Below, in pieces: positions 16,853 to 26,983 of a DNA stretch of 42,071 nucleotides (the first letter of the stretch is position 1; each line of letters opens with the position of its first letter). The stretch is from Limnohabitans sp. Rim8 (GTDB lineage Bacteria; Pseudomonadota; Gammaproteobacteria; Burkholderiales; Burkholderiaceae_C). The notes beneath the pieces were generated by a model. The model was given only the letters and a program-made list of their open reading frames with translations, ran no database searches and was not told where the DNA came from. Location of the stretch: positions 1-42,071 of the forward strand of contig CAMDKK010000033.1 in NCBI GenBank assembly GCA_945901045.1, given 5' to 3'. The position numbers and the translations under genes were made by a program.

Positions 16853-17545
16853 ATGGCCAGACTTCCAAGACTCACAGTGACGGGGTATCCCCATCATGTT
16901 ATTCAACGCGGCAATGACCGTCAGGCCATTGTTCGGGACGATGCGGACAGGGAGAGGCTGTTGTCTTTGGTGGCAGAACATGCGGCAAACTTCAAAGTTG
17001 CTTTACACGCATACGTCATCATGGACAACCATGTTCACTTTTTGGCTACGCCAGAAACGGACGATGGCTTGCCTAAGTGGATGCAAGCAGTGGGGCGAAG
17101 TTATGTGCGCTACTTCAATGCGCGTCATCACCGAACCGGTACGCTGTGGGAAGGTCGTTACAGAAGTAACTTGATCGAGAGCGAGCGGTATTTATTGGCC
17201 TGTATGGTTTATATCGATTTGAATCCTGTTCGGGCGGGCATGGTTGAGCATTCGGTTGATTTCAAATGGTCTAGTCACAGGCACTGTCTTGGGCTGGTGA
17301 GCGACAGATTGGTGACGCCGCATGCGCTGTTTTGGGGCTTGGGCAATACGCCATTTGCGCGTGAAGCAGCCTACCGAGAACTGGTCCAATCAGGAATGGG
17401 CCATTCAGAAAAAGAGAAATTAACGCAAAGTGCTTTGTCGGGTTGGGCTTTGGGTTCTTCAGATTTTGTTTCTGAACTCCGGCAATTGACAACCCGCCGC
17501 TTGTTGCCGGGTCGAGCGGGGCGGCCTGTCAAAAAAATAAAATAG
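16853..17545 (+). CDS. REP-associated tyrosine transposase (RAYT, Y1 HUH family)
   Basis: This 230-residue single-strand DNA transposase belongs to the Y1_Tnp family. The HUH metal motif is H60-V-H62 in MDNHVHFLA. The catalytic tyrosine is probably Y120 in VYIDLNPVRAGM. GTLWEGRYRS and WSSHRHCLG are typical of the group. The C-terminus is basic (RRLLPGRAGRPVKK) and suits DNA binding. RAYTs are domesticated relatives of IS200/IS605 transposases that cut and spread flanking REP hairpins but do not usually behave as insertion sequences. The gene is intact and bracketed by matching palindromes, so the element may still act. It separates the secreted-protein gene from gltB. Confidence 0.9.
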   Translation: MARLPRLTVTGYPHHVIQRGNDRQAIVRDDADRERLLSLVAEHAANFKVALHAYVIMDNHVHFLATPETDDGLPKWMQAVGRSYVRYFNARHHRTGTLWEGRYRSNLIESERYLLACMVYIDLNPVRAGMVEHSVDFKWSSHRHCLGLVSDRLVTPHALFWGLGNTPFAREAAYRELVQSGMGHSEKEKLTQSALSGWALGSSDFVSELRQLTTRRLLPGRAGRPVKKIK

Positions 17546-17555
17546 ACGGTCATCT

Positions 17556-17574
17556 TTAATCTGTCCCTAATTAA
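17556..17574. repeat. diverged REP-like unit downstream of the RAYT gene
   Basis: On the minus strand this reads TTAATTAGGGACAGATTAA. It keeps the TTAATT start, a GG run, CAGAT and the final TTAA of the flanking REP unit but lacks the second arm's CCC. It is probably a decayed copy; the resemblance is short. Confidence 0.45.
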
Positions 17575-17594
17575 ATCGTAAAGAGTGTTGATTA

Positions 17595-17625
17595 TTTTTA
17601 ATTGGGATCTGACCCCAATTAAAAA
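17595..17625. repeat. inverted REP hairpin downstream of the RAYT gene
   Basis: This is a perfect 12-bp inverted repeat, TTTTTAATTGGG (17595-17606) and CCCAATTAAAAA (17614-17625), around the loop ATCTGAC. The loop is the exact reverse complement of the upstream copies' GTCAGAT, so the unit is in inverted orientation and closes the element. With T and A runs at its ends it could also end transcription in either direction. It stops 2 bp before the gltB -35 box. Confidence 0.85.
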
Positions 17626-17627
17626 TA

Positions 17628-17656
17628 TTGGCATTGTTGTTGCAGTGCACTACACT
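17628..17656 (+). promoter_or_regulatory. candidate sigma70 promoter for gltBD
   Basis: TTGGCA (17628-17633) and TACACT (17651-17656) are separated by 17 bp, 34 bp before the gltB ATG. A strong ribosome site AGGAG (17680-17684) follows. The -35 box lies directly against the REP hairpin. Confidence 0.6.
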
Positions 17657-17690
17657 TTGCGATCTGCGTAAAAACCCTTAGGAGTGCGCC

Positions 17691-20600
17691 ATGACCACGG
17701 CAGCCGAAAAAGAGCACCTTCAACTCAACGGTCTTTATGACCCGGCCCATGAACACGATGCTTGTGGTGTGGGCTTTGTGGCCCATATTAAGGGGCTTAA
17801 AAGCCACGCCATTGTCACGCAGGCACTCAAGATTCTGGAAAACCTCGACCACCGGGGGGCTGTGGGTGCTGATGCGCTTATGGGTGATGGTGCCGGTATC
17901 CTGATTCAATTGCCAGATACCCTGTACCGCGAAGAGATGGCCAAACAAGGTTTGGCTTTGCCGCCTTTTGGCGAATATGGCGTGGGCATGGTGTTCCTGC
18001 CCAAAGAGCATGCTTCACGCATGGCGTGTGAGCAAGAACTAGAGCGCGCCGTCAAGGCCGAAGGTCAGGTGGTGCTCGGTTGGCGCGACATCCCTGTCAA
18101 CCGCGAGATGCCCATGTCACCGACTGTGCGTGAAAAAGAGCCGATCATGCGCCAGATTTTCATTGGTCGTGGTGCCGATGTGATCGTGCAAGATGCTCTT
18201 GAGCGCAAACTGTATGTGATCCGCAAAACCGCCAGCGCGGCCATTCAGGCACTGAACCTGACACACAGTAACGAGTACTACATTCCCAGCATGTCGAGCC
18301 GCACTGCGGTTTACAAAGGCTTGCTGCTGGCCGACCAAGTGGGCACCTATTATCTTGATTTGCAAGACCAGCGTTGCGTCTCTGCGTTGGGCCTGGTGCA
18401 TCAGCGTTTTTCGACCAACACTTTCCCCGAATGGCCCCTGGCTCACCCTTACCGCTATGTGGCGCACAACGGCGAGATCAACACAGTCAAGGGCAACTAC
18501 AACTGGATGAAGGCCCGAGAGGGCGTTATGTCCTCGCCTGTGCTGGCCAATGATCTGCAAAAGCTGTATCCCATCAGTTTTGCCGGTCAGTCCGACACCG
18601 CGACTTTTGACAACTGCCTTGAACTGTTAACAATGGCGGGTTACCCCATCAGCCAGGCCATGATGATGATGATCCCCGAACCCTGGGAGCAGCACACCAC
18701 AATGGACGAGCGCCGCAAGGCCTTCTATGAATACCACGCCGCCATGCTCGAACCTTGGGATGGTCCTGCGTCGATCGTGTTCACTGACGGCCGCCAGATT
18801 GGCGCTACGCTGGACCGCAATGGTTTGCGCCCTTCGCGCTACTGCATTACCGATGATGACATGGTGATCATGGGGTCAGAAACTGGCGTGCTGCCCATTC
18901 CCGAAAGCAAGATCGTGCGCAAGTGGCGCTTGCAACCCGGCAAGATGTTCTTGATCGATCTGGAACAAGGTCGCATGATCGACGACGACGAACTCAAGTC
19001 CAGTCTCGCCAGCAGCAAGCCTTACAAGCAGTGGATTGAAAATCTGCGTATCAAACTCGACGATGTCGCTGAGGCGCAGACAGTGGGCGCTTCAGATGTG
19101 CCTTTGCTCGATCTGCAGCAAGCTTTTGGCACCACCCAAGAAGACATCAAATTCCTGCTGGCCCCGATGGCGTCTGCCGGGGAAGAGGCCATTGGTTCCA
19201 TGGGCAATGACAGTCCGCTGGCCGTGCTGTCTGACAAGAACAAGCCGCTTTACAACTACTTCAAGCAGCTGTTCGCGCAAGTGACCAATCCCCCGATAGA
19301 CCCGATCCGCGAAGCGATTGTGATGTCCTTGGTGTCCTTCATTGGCCCCAAGCCGAACCTGTTGGACATCAACCAGGTCAATCCGCCAATGCGCCTCGAA
19401 GTGGGCCAGCCGATTTTGGACTTTGCCGACATGGCCAAGTTGCGTCACATTGACAAAGCCACCAAGGGTAAATTCAAGAGCGCCACGCTGGACATCACAT
19501 ACCCCGCCCTGTGGGGGCGCGAAGGTGTGGAGGCCAAGTTGGCTTCTCTGTGTGCCGAAGCTGTCGATGCGATCAAAGGCGGTCACAACATACTGATCAT
19601 CAGCGATCGTGGTGTGAATCCCACACAAGTGGCTATTCCTGCCCTGCTGGCCTTGTCGGCCATCCACCAGCATCTGATCGCCGAAGGCCTGCGTACCACC
19701 GCTGGTTTGGTGGTGGAAACCGGGACTGCTCGAGAAGTGCATCACTTTGCTGTGCTGGCGGGCTATGGCGCTGAAGCGGTTCACCCTTACTTGGCCATGG
19801 AAACCTTGGCCGACCTGCACAAAGAATTGCCAGGCGATTTGTCCGCCGAGAAAGCCCTTTACAACTACGTCAAGGCCATCGGCAAGGGCCTGTCCAAGAT
19901 CATGTCCAAGATGGGCGTGTCAACCTACATGTCCTACTGCGGTGCGCAGTTGTTTGAAGCCATCGGCATCAACACCGAAACCATCAACAAGTACTTCACC
20001 GGCACGGCCAGCCGCGTGGGCGGCATTGGTGTGTTCGAAATCGCCGAAGAAGCCTTTCGCATGCACACGGCTGCCTTTGGAGACGACCCGGTGCTCGCCA
20101 CTATGCTCGACGCTGGCGGCGAATACGCTTGGCGTGCCCGTGGCGAAGAGCACATGTGGACGCCAGATGCGATCGCCAAGTTGCAACACTCCACCCGTGC
20201 CAACAATTTCAGCACCTACAAAGAGTACGCGCAGATCATCAACGACCAGAGCAAGCGCCATATGACGCTGCGCGGCTTGTTCGAGTTCAAAATTGACCCC
20301 TCCAAGGCCATTCCTCTTGACCAGGTCGAGTCAGCGGCTGAGATCGTCAAACGTTTCGCAACGGGTGCGATGTCCCTAGGCTCCATCAGCACCGAAGCGC
20401 ACGCTACCTTGGCCATCGCAATGAACCGCATGGGTGGCAAGAGCAACACCGGTGAAGGCGGCGAAGACTCGGCGCGTTACCGCAACGAACTCAAAGGCAT
20501 TCCGATCCAATTAGGCGATTCCCTGAAAAGTGTGATCGGCGAAGAAAACGTTGAAGTCGATTTACCTTTGCTGGCGGGTGACAGTCTTCGTTCTAAGATC

Positions 20601-22382
20601 AAGCAGGTGGCCTCTGGCCGCTTTGGTGTGACCGCCGAATACCTGTCGAGTGCCGATCAAATTCAGATCAAGATGGCCCAAGGTGCCAAGCCCGGCGAGG
20701 GCGGCCAGTTGCCCGGCGGCAAAGTGTCCGATTACATCGGTAAGCTGCGCCACTCTGTGCCGGGCGTGGGCTTGATTTCGCCACCACCGCACCACGACAT
20801 TTACTCGATCGAGGACTTGGCTCAGCTGATCCACGACCTGAAGAACGTCGCACCGCACAGCGACATCAGCGTCAAGCTGGTGTCCGAAATCGGCGTTGGC
20901 ACCATCGCCGCTGGTGTGGCCAAGTGCAAGAGCGATCACGTGGTGATTGCCGGTCACGATGGGGGCACGGGCGCGTCGCCTTGGTCTTCGGTCAAACATG
21001 CGGGTTCACCCTGGGAAATCGGTTTGGCCGAAACCCAGCAGACCTTGGTGCTCAACCGCTTGCGCGGGCGTATCCGTGTCCAGGCTGACGGTCAAATGAA
21101 GACCGGTCGCGACGTCGCCATTGGTGCGCTATTGGGTGCCGATGAATTCGGTTTTGCGACCGCTCCGCTGGTGGTCGAAGGCTGCATCATGATGCGCAAG
21201 TGCCACTTGAATACTTGCCCCGTTGGAGTGGCGACGCAAGACCCTGTTTTGCGTAAAAAATTCTCAGGAAAGCCAGAACATGTAGTGAATTTCTTTTTCT
21301 TCATCGCCGAAGAAGTTCGACAAATCATGGCCCAACTGGGCATTGCAAAATTCGACGATCTGGTGGGCCGTGCCGATCTGCTCGACATGAAAGCTGGCGT
21401 GGACCACTGGAAGGCCAAGGGCTTGGACTTTTCCCGCTTGCTAGCCGTGCCGCAGGTGCCTGCCGATGTGCCTGTGCGCCATGTGGCCTCACAAGACCAC
21501 GGTTTGGAAAAGGCCTTGGACAACGTATTGATTGCCAAGAGCCGGGCTGCCATCGAGAAGGGCGAAAAAGTGCAATTCATGGAAAGCGCCCGCAACGTGA
21601 ACCGATCTGTTGGTGCCATGTTGTCTGGTGCCGTGACCAAGGTGCACCCGGAAGGCCTGCCCGATGACACGATCCGGATTCAACTGGAAGGCACGGGCGG
21701 TCAGTCGTTCGGCGCCTTCCTGGCCAAAGGCATCACTTTGTATTTGATCGGTGAAGCCAACGACTACACAGGCAAAGGTTTATCGGGTGGCCGAGTCGTG
21801 GTGCGTCCGAGCTTGGACTTCCGTGGCGTGGCAGTTCAAAACATCATCGTGGGCAATACCGTCATGTACGGCGCGACCACGGGTGAGGCCTTTTTTGCCG
21901 GTGTTGCAGGCGAGAGATTCGCAGTGCGTTTGTCAGGTGCTACGGCCGTGGTCGAAGGCACAGGCGACCATGGGTGTGAATACATGACCGGTGGGACCGT
22001 GGCCGTACTGGGAAAAACCGGCCGAAATTTCGGTGCAGGCATGAGCGGTGGCGTAGCGTATGTGTACGACGAAGACGGGCAGTTCGCATCACGTTGCAAC
22101 ACCGCCATGGTCAGCATGGAAAAAGTATTAACAGCAGCCGAGCAAGAAGCACAGTTAGACCGTAACGTGTGGCACCGTGATTTGGCAGATGAAGCGCAAT
22201 TGAAGAAACTGCTGGAAGACCACAATAAGTGGACCGGCAGCCAGCGCGCCCGCGAGTTGCTGGACAACTGGGCAACCGCCCGTGCCAAGTTTGTGAAAGT
22301 TTTTCCCAACGAATACAAGCGCGCCTTGGGCGAGATCAATGCACGCAAAGCGGCCAAAGCTGAAAAGCCCGTCACCGCCTGA
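17691..22382 (+). CDS. gltB: glutamate synthase (NADPH) large subunit
   Basis: This is the large subunit of GOGAT, which makes two glutamates from glutamine and 2-oxoglutarate and is central to ammonia assimilation. The product is 1563 residues. A 24-residue propeptide precedes the catalytic N-terminal Cys25 (DACGVGF) of the class II amidotransferase domain. A central domain follows, then the FMN-binding synthase barrel with [12 protein letters not shown] and [14 protein letters not shown]. The 3Fe-4S cysteines lie in [10 protein letters not shown], and the C-terminal beta-helix has repeated G-x-x-G segments. gltD follows after 30 bp. Codon use is more GC-biased than in the neighbouring pil genes, as expected of a highly expressed gene. 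Confidence 0.97.
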   Translation: MTTAAEKEHLQLNGLYDPAHEHDACGVGFVAHIKGLKSHAIVTQALKILENLDHRGAVGADALMGDGAGILIQLPDTLYREEMAKQGLALPPFGEYGVGMVFLPKEHASRMACEQELERAVKAEGQVVLGWRDIPVNREMPMSPTVREKEPIMRQIFIGRGADVIVQDALERKLYVIRKTASAAIQALNLTHSNEYYIPSMSSRTAVYKGLLLADQVGTYYLDLQDQRCVSALGLVHQRFSTNTFPEWPLAHPYRYVAHNGEINTVKGNYNWMKAREGVMSSPVLANDLQKLYPISFAGQSDTATFDNCLELLTMAGYPISQAMMMMIPEPWEQHTTMDERRKAFYEYHAAMLEPWDGPASIVFTDGRQIGATLDRNGLRPSRYCITDDDMVIMGSETGVLPIPESKIVRKWRLQPGKMFLIDLEQGRMIDDDELKSSLASSKPYKQWIENLRIKLDDVAEAQTVGASDVPLLDLQQAFGTTQEDIKFLLAPMASAGEEAIGSMGNDSPLAVLSDKNKPLYNYFKQLFAQVTNPPIDPIREAIVMSLVSFIGPKPNLLDINQVNPPMRLEVGQPILDFADMAKLRHIDKATKGKFKSATLDITYPALWGREGVEAKLASLCAEAVDAIKGGHNILIISDRGVNPTQVAIPALLALSAIHQHLIAEGLRTTAGLVVETGTAREVHHFAVLAGYGAEAVHPYLAMETLADLHKELPGDLSAEKALYNYVKAIGKGLSKIMSKMGVSTYMSYCGAQLFEAIGINTETINKYFTGTASRVGGIGVFEIAEEAFRMHTAAFGDDPVLATMLDAGGEYAWRARGEEHMWTPDAIAKLQHSTRANNFSTYKEYAQIINDQSKRHMTLRGLFEFKIDPSKAIPLDQVESAAEIVKRFATGAMSLGSISTEAHATLAIAMNRMGGKSNTGEGGEDSARYRNELKGIPIQLGDSLKSVIGEENVEVDLPLLAGDSLRSKIKQVASGRFGVTAEYLSSADQIQIKMAQGAKPGEGGQLPGGKVSDYIGKLRHSVPGVGLISPPPHHDIYSIEDLAQLIHDLKNVAPHSDISVKLVSEIGVGTIAAGVAKCKSDHVVIAGHDGGTGASPWSSVKHAGSPWEIGLAETQQTLVLNRLRGRIRVQADGQMKTGRDVAIGALLGADEFGFATAPLVVEGCIMMRKCHLNTCPVGVATQDPVLRKKFSGKPEHVVNFFFFIAEEVRQIMAQLGIAKFDDLVGRADLLDMKAGVDHWKAKGLDFSRLLAVPQVPADVPVRHVASQDHGLEKALDNVLIAKSRAAIEKGEKVQFMESARNVNRSVGAMLSGAVTKVHPEGLPDDTIRIQLEGTGGQSFGAFLAKGITLYLIGEANDYTGKGLSGGRVVVRPSLDFRGVAVQNIIVGNTVMYGATTGEAFFAGVAGERFAVRLSGATAVVEGTGDHGCEYMTGGTVAVLGKTGRNFGAGMSGGVAYVYDEDGQFASRCNTAMVSMEKVLTAAEQEAQLDRNVWHRDLADEAQLKKLLEDHNKWTGSQRARELLDNWATARAKFVKVFPNEYKRALGEINARKAAKAEKPVTA

Positions 22383-22412
22383 GCCGAACGTCAAAATTGA
22401 AGGAAAATTATC

Positions 22413-23879
22413 ATGGGAAAAATTACCGGATTCATGGAGTTTGAGCGTATCGAAGAGGCTTACAAACCTGTTTCTGATCGCTTGAAGCATCACAAAGAAT
22501 TTGTGATCGGACTGAGTGCTGAGGAGTCAAAAACACAGGCGGCCCGGTGCATGGACTGTGGCACGCCGTTTTGCAACAGCGGTTGCCCAGTCAACAACAT
22601 CATTCCTGATTTCAATGAGTTGGTTTTCCGAGATGATTGGAAAAATGCAATCGAAGTCCTGCACAGTACCAATAATTTCCCTGAATTCACCGGCCGTATC
22701 TGCCCCGCACCTTGCGAAGCTGCTTGCGTAGTCAACGTGAATGACGATGCGGTGGGTATCAAGTCGATTGAACACGCGATCATTGACCGCGCATGGGCCG
22801 AAGGTTGGGTGACACCGCGTCCCGCCAAGATCAAGACCGGTAAAACGGTGGCCGTGATTGGTGCTGGCCCCGCGGGTTTGGCAGCAGCCCAGCAACTGGC
22901 CCGGGTGGGCCATGATGTGACCCTGTTTGAAAAGAACGACCGGGTTGGTGGTCTGTTGCGTTACGGTATCCCCGACTTCAAAATGGAAAAGACGCACATT
23001 GACCGGCGAGTCCAACAACTTGAAGCCGAGGGTGTAAAAATCCGTACCAGTGTTCTGGTGGGCAACTGGCCAGAAGGCTCCAAAGTCACCAACTGGTCGA
23101 ACGAAACCATTTCAGCCGACCAGCTCAAAAAAGATTTTGATGCGGTGTTGCTCACTGGCGGTTCTGAGCAGTCCCGTGACTTGCCCGTGCCAGGCCGGGA
23201 TTTGGAGGGCATTCATTTCGCAATGGAGTTCTTGCCTCAGCAAAACAAGGTCAATGCAGGCGACAAGCTCAAGTCGCAATTGCGTGCCGATGGCAAGAAC
23301 GTCATTGTGATCGGTGGAGGAGATACGGGTTCGGACTGCGTGGGAACCTCTAACCGCCATGGCGCCGTCAGTGTGACGCAGTTTGAAGTGATGCCCGAAC
23401 CCCCTAAGGAAGAGAACCGGCCCTTGACTTGGCCTTACTGGCCCATGAAGTTGCGCACCTCTTCTTCTCACGAAGAGGGCTGTACCCGCGAATTTGCGGT
23501 GTCCACCAAGGCCTTCAAGGGTGAAAAGGGCAAGCTTACGGGTCTGACCACTGTCCATGTCGAATCCAAAGACGGCAAGTTGGTTGAGATTGCCGGCACG
23601 GAAAAAGAATACAAAGCCGACCTCGTGTTGCTGGCCATGGGCTTTGTCAACCCTGTCGCGACCGTTTTGGAGGCTTTTGGCGTGGACAAAGACGCTCGCG
23701 GGAATGCCAAAGCGACCACCGATTTGACAGGCGGCTATGCCACCAACGTGGCCAGTGTGTTTGCCGCTGGCGACATGCGTCGCGGGCAGTCTTTGGTGGT
23801 CTGGGCGATTCGAGAAGGCCGACAAGCGGCCCGCGCGGTGGACGAGTTCTTGATGGGTCAGAGTGGTTTGCCGCGTTAA
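22413..23879 (+). CDS. gltD: glutamate synthase small subunit
   Basis: This is the FAD- and NADPH-binding subunit that feeds electrons to GltB. The product is 488 residues. N-terminal cysteines ([18 protein letters not shown] and [13 protein letters not shown]) bind 4Fe-4S clusters. The FAD Rossmann motif is [12 protein letters not shown], and the NADPH motif is [29 protein letters not shown] closes the FAD site. The ATG at 22413 has a purine-rich site (AAGGAAAA) upstream. A hairpin overlaps the stop codon and an intrinsic terminator lies 94 bp beyond it. Confidence 0.96.
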   Translation: MGKITGFMEFERIEEAYKPVSDRLKHHKEFVIGLSAEESKTQAARCMDCGTPFCNSGCPVNNIIPDFNELVFRDDWKNAIEVLHSTNNFPEFTGRICPAPCEAACVVNVNDDAVGIKSIEHAIIDRAWAEGWVTPRPAKIKTGKTVAVIGAGPAGLAAAQQLARVGHDVTLFEKNDRVGGLLRYGIPDFKMEKTHIDRRVQQLEAEGVKIRTSVLVGNWPEGSKVTNWSNETISADQLKKDFDAVLLTGGSEQSRDLPVPGRDLEGIHFAMEFLPQQNKVNAGDKLKSQLRADGKNVIVIGGGDTGSDCVGTSNRHGAVSVTQFEVMPEPPKEENRPLTWPYWPMKLRTSSSHEEGCTREFAVSTKAFKGEKGKLTGLTTVHVESKDGKLVEIAGTEKEYKADLVLLAMGFVNPVATVLEAFGVDKDARGNAKATTDLTGGYATNVASVFAAGDMRRGQSLVVWAIREGRQAARAVDEFLMGQSGLPR

Positions 23880-23900
23880 AAAGAGTCTCCTTTTTGCGGC
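23870..23900 (+). other. inverted repeat overlapping the gltD stop codon
   Basis: GCCGC (23870-23874) pairs with GCGGC (23896-23900), and AAAAAG (23878-23883) pairs with CTTTTT (23890-23895), with a 3-nt bulge and a short loop. It is not followed by a T run, so it is more likely an mRNA 3' stabilising structure than a terminator. Significance is uncertain. Confidence 0.45.
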
Positions 23901-23972
23901 ACTGTTTTGCGCAGGCCGTTAAAATGTATTCTCTCGCGCTTTACTAACCGTTAACTTGAATCCTTTACCATC

Positions 23973-24006
23973 ACAAAAGCCGGCTTGCGCTGGCTTTTGT
24001 TTTTTT
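23973..24006 (+). terminator. intrinsic terminator directly before mlaF
   Basis: A perfect 9-bp stem, ACAAAAGCC (23973-23981) with GGCTTTTGT (23992-24000), has a 10-nt loop and is followed by six further T residues. It reads on the plus strand only. It ends four bases before the mlaF ATG, an unusual place for a terminator of the upstream gltBD unit. Confidence 0.8.
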
Positions 24007-24010
24007 AAAA

Positions 24011-24817
24011 ATGGCCCCCACTGAATTTCTTGTTGAATTGCGAGATCTGACCTTCGGGTACGGAGATCGCATCATTTTGGAGAGCTTGTCTTTGCAAGTG
24101 CCCAAGGGGAAAGTGACTGCTTTGATGGGGGTATCAGGAGGTGGCAAGACCACTGTGCTGAGGCTCATTGGCGGGCAATACCGAGCGCACCAAGGAGAAG
24201 TCCTGTTTGATGGACAAGACGTCACTCAAATGCGACAACCGGCGTTGTACGCGGCACGCAGGCGCATGGGCATGCTGTTCCAGTTTGGCGCCTTGTTCAC
24301 CGACATGTCTGTGTTTGACAATGTGGCCTTTCCCTTGCGCGAACACACGCCCTTGTCTGAAGAGCTGATTCGCGACATTGTTCTGATGAAGCTGGATGCG
24401 GTGGGTTTAAGGGGGGCGCGAGATTTAATGCCGTCTGAAGTTTCGGGGGGCATGAGTCGCCGTGTCGCTTTGGCCCGTGCGATTGCTCTGGATCCCGACC
24501 TGATCATGTATGACGAGCCTTTTGCGGGTTTGGACCCTATTTCCTTGGGAACGGCCGCACGTTTGATTCGGCGATTGAATGACAGTTTGGGGGTCACAAG
24601 CATCGTGGTGTCTCATGATGTAGATGAAACCTTTGCGATTGCTGACCATGTGATCATGCTCGCCAATGGCAAAGTGGCCGCCCAAGGAACGCCCGCTGAA
24701 CTTCGAGCCTGCGCCGATCCCTTGATTCACCAGTTTGTGAACGCCTTGAGTGAGGGCCCCGTGCCGTTTCATTATCCTGGCGTCAGTGCCCAAGACGACT
24801 ACGGGGTGCAGCCATGA
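24011..24817 (+). CDS. mlaF: MlaF, ATPase of the phospholipid ABC transporter
   Basis: This is the cytoplasmic ATPase of the MlaFEDB complex, which moves phospholipids between the inner membrane and periplasmic MlaC to keep outer-membrane asymmetry. The product is 268 residues. Walker A is GVSGGGKTT (40-48), the signature is SGGMSRR, Walker B is LIMYDEPFAGLDP, and the switch His is in VVSHDVDE. The ATG at 24011 fits the family N-terminus (VELRDLTFGYG), yet no Shine-Dalgarno is present and an intrinsic terminator ends 4 bp upstream. It overlaps mlaE by 4 bp. Confidence 0.93.
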   Translation: MAPTEFLVELRDLTFGYGDRIILESLSLQVPKGKVTALMGVSGGGKTTVLRLIGGQYRAHQGEVLFDGQDVTQMRQPALYAARRRMGMLFQFGALFTDMSVFDNVAFPLREHTPLSEELIRDIVLMKLDAVGLRGARDLMPSEVSGGMSRRVALARAIALDPDLIMYDEPFAGLDPISLGTAARLIRRLNDSLGVTSIVVSHDVDETFAIADHVIMLANGKVAAQGTPAELRACADPLIHQFVNALSEGPVPFHYPGVSAQDDYGVQP

Positions 24818-25596
24818 AGTGGTTTCACCCTGCCGAATTGGGTTTTGCGGTCAGGCAAATTCTGGCCGGCTGGGGTTTTGGTGCGCGATTACTTTGGCGC
24901 TTGATGAAGTTGTCTGGCCGCTGCTTGCGGCGATTTGATCTGGTGCGGGATCAGGTGCATTTTTTGGGCAACTACTCCTTGGCCATCATTACCGTGTCTG
25001 GCTTGTTTGTGGGATTTGTGCTGGGCTTGCAGGGATACTACACTTTGCAGCGTTATGGATCGGCCGAAGCTTTGGGTTTGCTGGTGGCACTGAGTTTGGT
25101 GCGGGAATTAGGGCCTGTTGTTGCGGCGCTTTTGTTTGCCGGGCGCGCCGGCGCTTCGATCACTGCCGAAATCGGTTTGATGCGTGCAGGCGAGCAATTG
25201 ACAGCCTTGGAGATGATGGCCGTTGACCCTGAATTGCGCATATTGGCGCCTCGCCTGTGGGGTGGCATTTTGGCTTTGCCCGTGCTGACTGCCGTGTTCA
25301 GTGCCGTCGGTATTTTGGGGGGCTATACCGTCGGCGTGTTGCTGATCGGCGTTGATTCGGGTGCCTTTTGGAGCCAAATGCAAGGGGGCGTTGATGTTTT
25401 CAAAGATGTAGGCAACGGCATGATCAAAAGCCTGGTCTTTGCTGTCGCCGTGACTTTCATTGCATTATTGCAAGGCTATGTGGCCCAGCCCACACCTGAA
25501 GGCGTGGCCAACGCCACCACGCGAAGTGTGGTGGTTTCATCGTTATCTGTTTTGGGTTTGGACTTCATCCTCACGGTGATGATGTTCAGCATTTAA
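24814..25596 (+). CDS. mlaE: MlaE, permease of the phospholipid ABC transporter
   Basis: This is the membrane subunit that forms the lipid path of MlaFEDB. The 260-residue length is typical. An N-terminal amphipathic interfacial helix precedes about five membrane helices. The family segments ELGPVVAALLFAGRAGASI and GLMRAGEQLTALEMMAVDP form the coupling region that contacts MlaF. The start overlaps the mlaF stop, and mlaD follows after 10 bp with an AAGGA ribosome site. Confidence 0.94.
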   Translation: MKWFHPAELGFAVRQILAGWGFGARLLWRLMKLSGRCLRRFDLVRDQVHFLGNYSLAIITVSGLFVGFVLGLQGYYTLQRYGSAEALGLLVALSLVRELGPVVAALLFAGRAGASITAEIGLMRAGEQLTALEMMAVDPELRILAPRLWGGILALPVLTAVFSAVGILGGYTVGVLLIGVDSGAFWSQMQGGVDVFKDVGNGMIKSLVFAVAVTFIALLQGYVAQPTPEGVANATTRSVVVSSLSVLGLDFILTVMMFSI

Positions 25597-25606
25597 GGAA
25601 TTCACC

Positions 25607-26089
25607 ATGCAACGTTCAAAAAATGATGTCTGGGTTGGCTTGTTTGTCATGCTCGGTTTCGCAGCCGTATTATTTTTGGCACTCAAGTCTGCCAATTTAT
25701 TGCAAATCAGCTGGTCGGCTGATTACAAAGTCAGTGCCAAATTTGACAACATTGGGGGCTTGAAAAGTGGCGCTGCCGTGAAAAGCGCAGGTGTGGTGGT
25801 GGGTCGTGTGGACTCGATCGTCTTTGATGACGGTGCTTACCAGGCGCGAGTCTATTTGGCATTGGACAAGCGTTATGCTTTTCCCAAAGACAGCTCCCTC
25901 AAAATCTTGACCAGTGGATTATTGGGCGAGCAATACATAGGCATTGAAGCCGGGGCAGATGACAAATTTCTTGTGCCCGGAGACAAGATCGGAAACACCC
26001 AATCGGCCGTTGTTTTGGAAAATTTGATCAGTCAGTTTTTGTACAACAAAGCCGCTGAGCCTTCGACCTCAGGAACTGCACCAAAATGA
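25607..26089 (+). CDS. mlaD: MlaD, MCE-domain lipid-binding subunit
   Basis: This periplasmic substrate-binding subunit is anchored by one N-terminal helix (about residues 8-28). The 160-residue protein has a single MCE domain: VSAKFDNIGGLKSGAAVKSAGVVVG and the hydrophobic pore-loop region GLLGEQYIGIEAG. In E. coli MlaD forms a hexameric ring on top of MlaE with a central hydrophobic pore. The last bases overlap mlaA by 4 bp. Confidence 0.94.
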   Translation: MQRSKNDVWVGLFVMLGFAAVLFLALKSANLLQISWSADYKVSAKFDNIGGLKSGAAVKSAGVVVGRVDSIVFDDGAYQARVYLALDKRYAFPKDSSLKILTSGLLGEQYIGIEAGADDKFLVPGDKIGNTQSAVVLENLISQFLYNKAAEPSTSGTAPK

Positions 26090-26880
26090 AATTATCTGAT
26101 GCCATGGGGCCGACATCCAAACTGAAACAGTATTGGCGTTGGCTTGGGATTTGCACGGTTATTGCTCTCTTGCAGGCTTGCGCTACTGCTGTGCCTGTAG
26201 CCGCCTCAGACCCCCGTGATCCCTTTGAAAACATGAATCGCAAGGTCACGGGCTTTAACGATGTTGTGGACGCTGCTGTGCTCAAACCTGTCGCTCAGAC
26301 CTATGTGCAAATCGTTCCTGGATTTGTGCGTACCGGTGTGCGTAACTTCTTTGGCAATTTGAGTGATGTCTGGTCACTGGCCAACAATGCAGCTCAATTG
26401 AAATTCAAGGCGACAGGGGACACCGCTTTGCGTGTGGGCATCAATACCTTTGTCGGCTTTGGCGGTCTATTGGACATCGCCAGTGATTTGGGTGTTGAGC
26501 GACACCGGTCAGATTTTGGGCTCACTTTGGGTCACTGGGGCGTGCAAACCGGTCCCTACATCGTGCTGCCTTTATTGGGGCCGTCAACCGTTCGCGATGC
26601 TGTTGCTTTAACGATCGACCGACAGGGAGATTTATCCCGGCAGTCCGCGAGTTCTTTGAAGCGTGATACGGCTTTGGCTTTGAAGTTGGTTGATACGCGC
26701 GAAAGCTTGTTGAAAATTCTTGACGCTTTGAAAGAGGCCTCTTTGGATCCCTACACTTTTACACGCGATGCGTATTTGCAAAAGCGCCGCAATGACCAGT
26801 TCGATGGGAATCCTCCCATGCAAGGTAACTATGACGACCCTGATGAAGCCCAAGACGTCGGTCCTTTGCCTGCCAAATGA
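26086..26880 (+). CDS. mlaA: MlaA (VacJ), outer-membrane lipoprotein
   Basis: MlaA extracts phospholipids misplaced in the outer leaflet and hands them to MlaC. The product is 264 residues. The signal peptide ends in the lipobox LLQAC with C32. DPFENMNRKV and the GVRNFFGNL helix are classic VacJ signatures. FGLTLGHWGVQTGPYIVLPLLGPST forms part of the ring around the lipid channel. The acidic C-terminal tail (YDDPDEAQDVG) is poorly conserved. In E. coli mlaA is unlinked to the mla operon; inclusion here between mlaD and mlaC is common in betaproteobacteria. Confidence 0.94.
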   Translation: MKLSDAMGPTSKLKQYWRWLGICTVIALLQACATAVPVAASDPRDPFENMNRKVTGFNDVVDAAVLKPVAQTYVQIVPGFVRTGVRNFFGNLSDVWSLANNAAQLKFKATGDTALRVGINTFVGFGGLLDIASDLGVERHRSDFGLTLGHWGVQTGPYIVLPLLGPSTVRDAVALTIDRQGDLSRQSASSLKRDTALALKLVDTRESLLKILDALKEASLDPYTFTRDAYLQKRRNDQFDGNPPMQGNYDDPDEAQDVGPLPAK

Positions 26881-26983
26881 ACCCTTTTATAGCCTCGAGA
26901 ACAAGCAGAAGGTGTTACAAAAATAAACTGAACAGTCACTTGGACTGGCTATAGTGGAATTGCCTTCATTTTGAGTTGCCCTT

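Noticed and set aside
19092-19820. A 242-codon minus-strand open frame inside gltB
   Set aside because: Antisense to strongly conserved glutamate synthase; no independent support.
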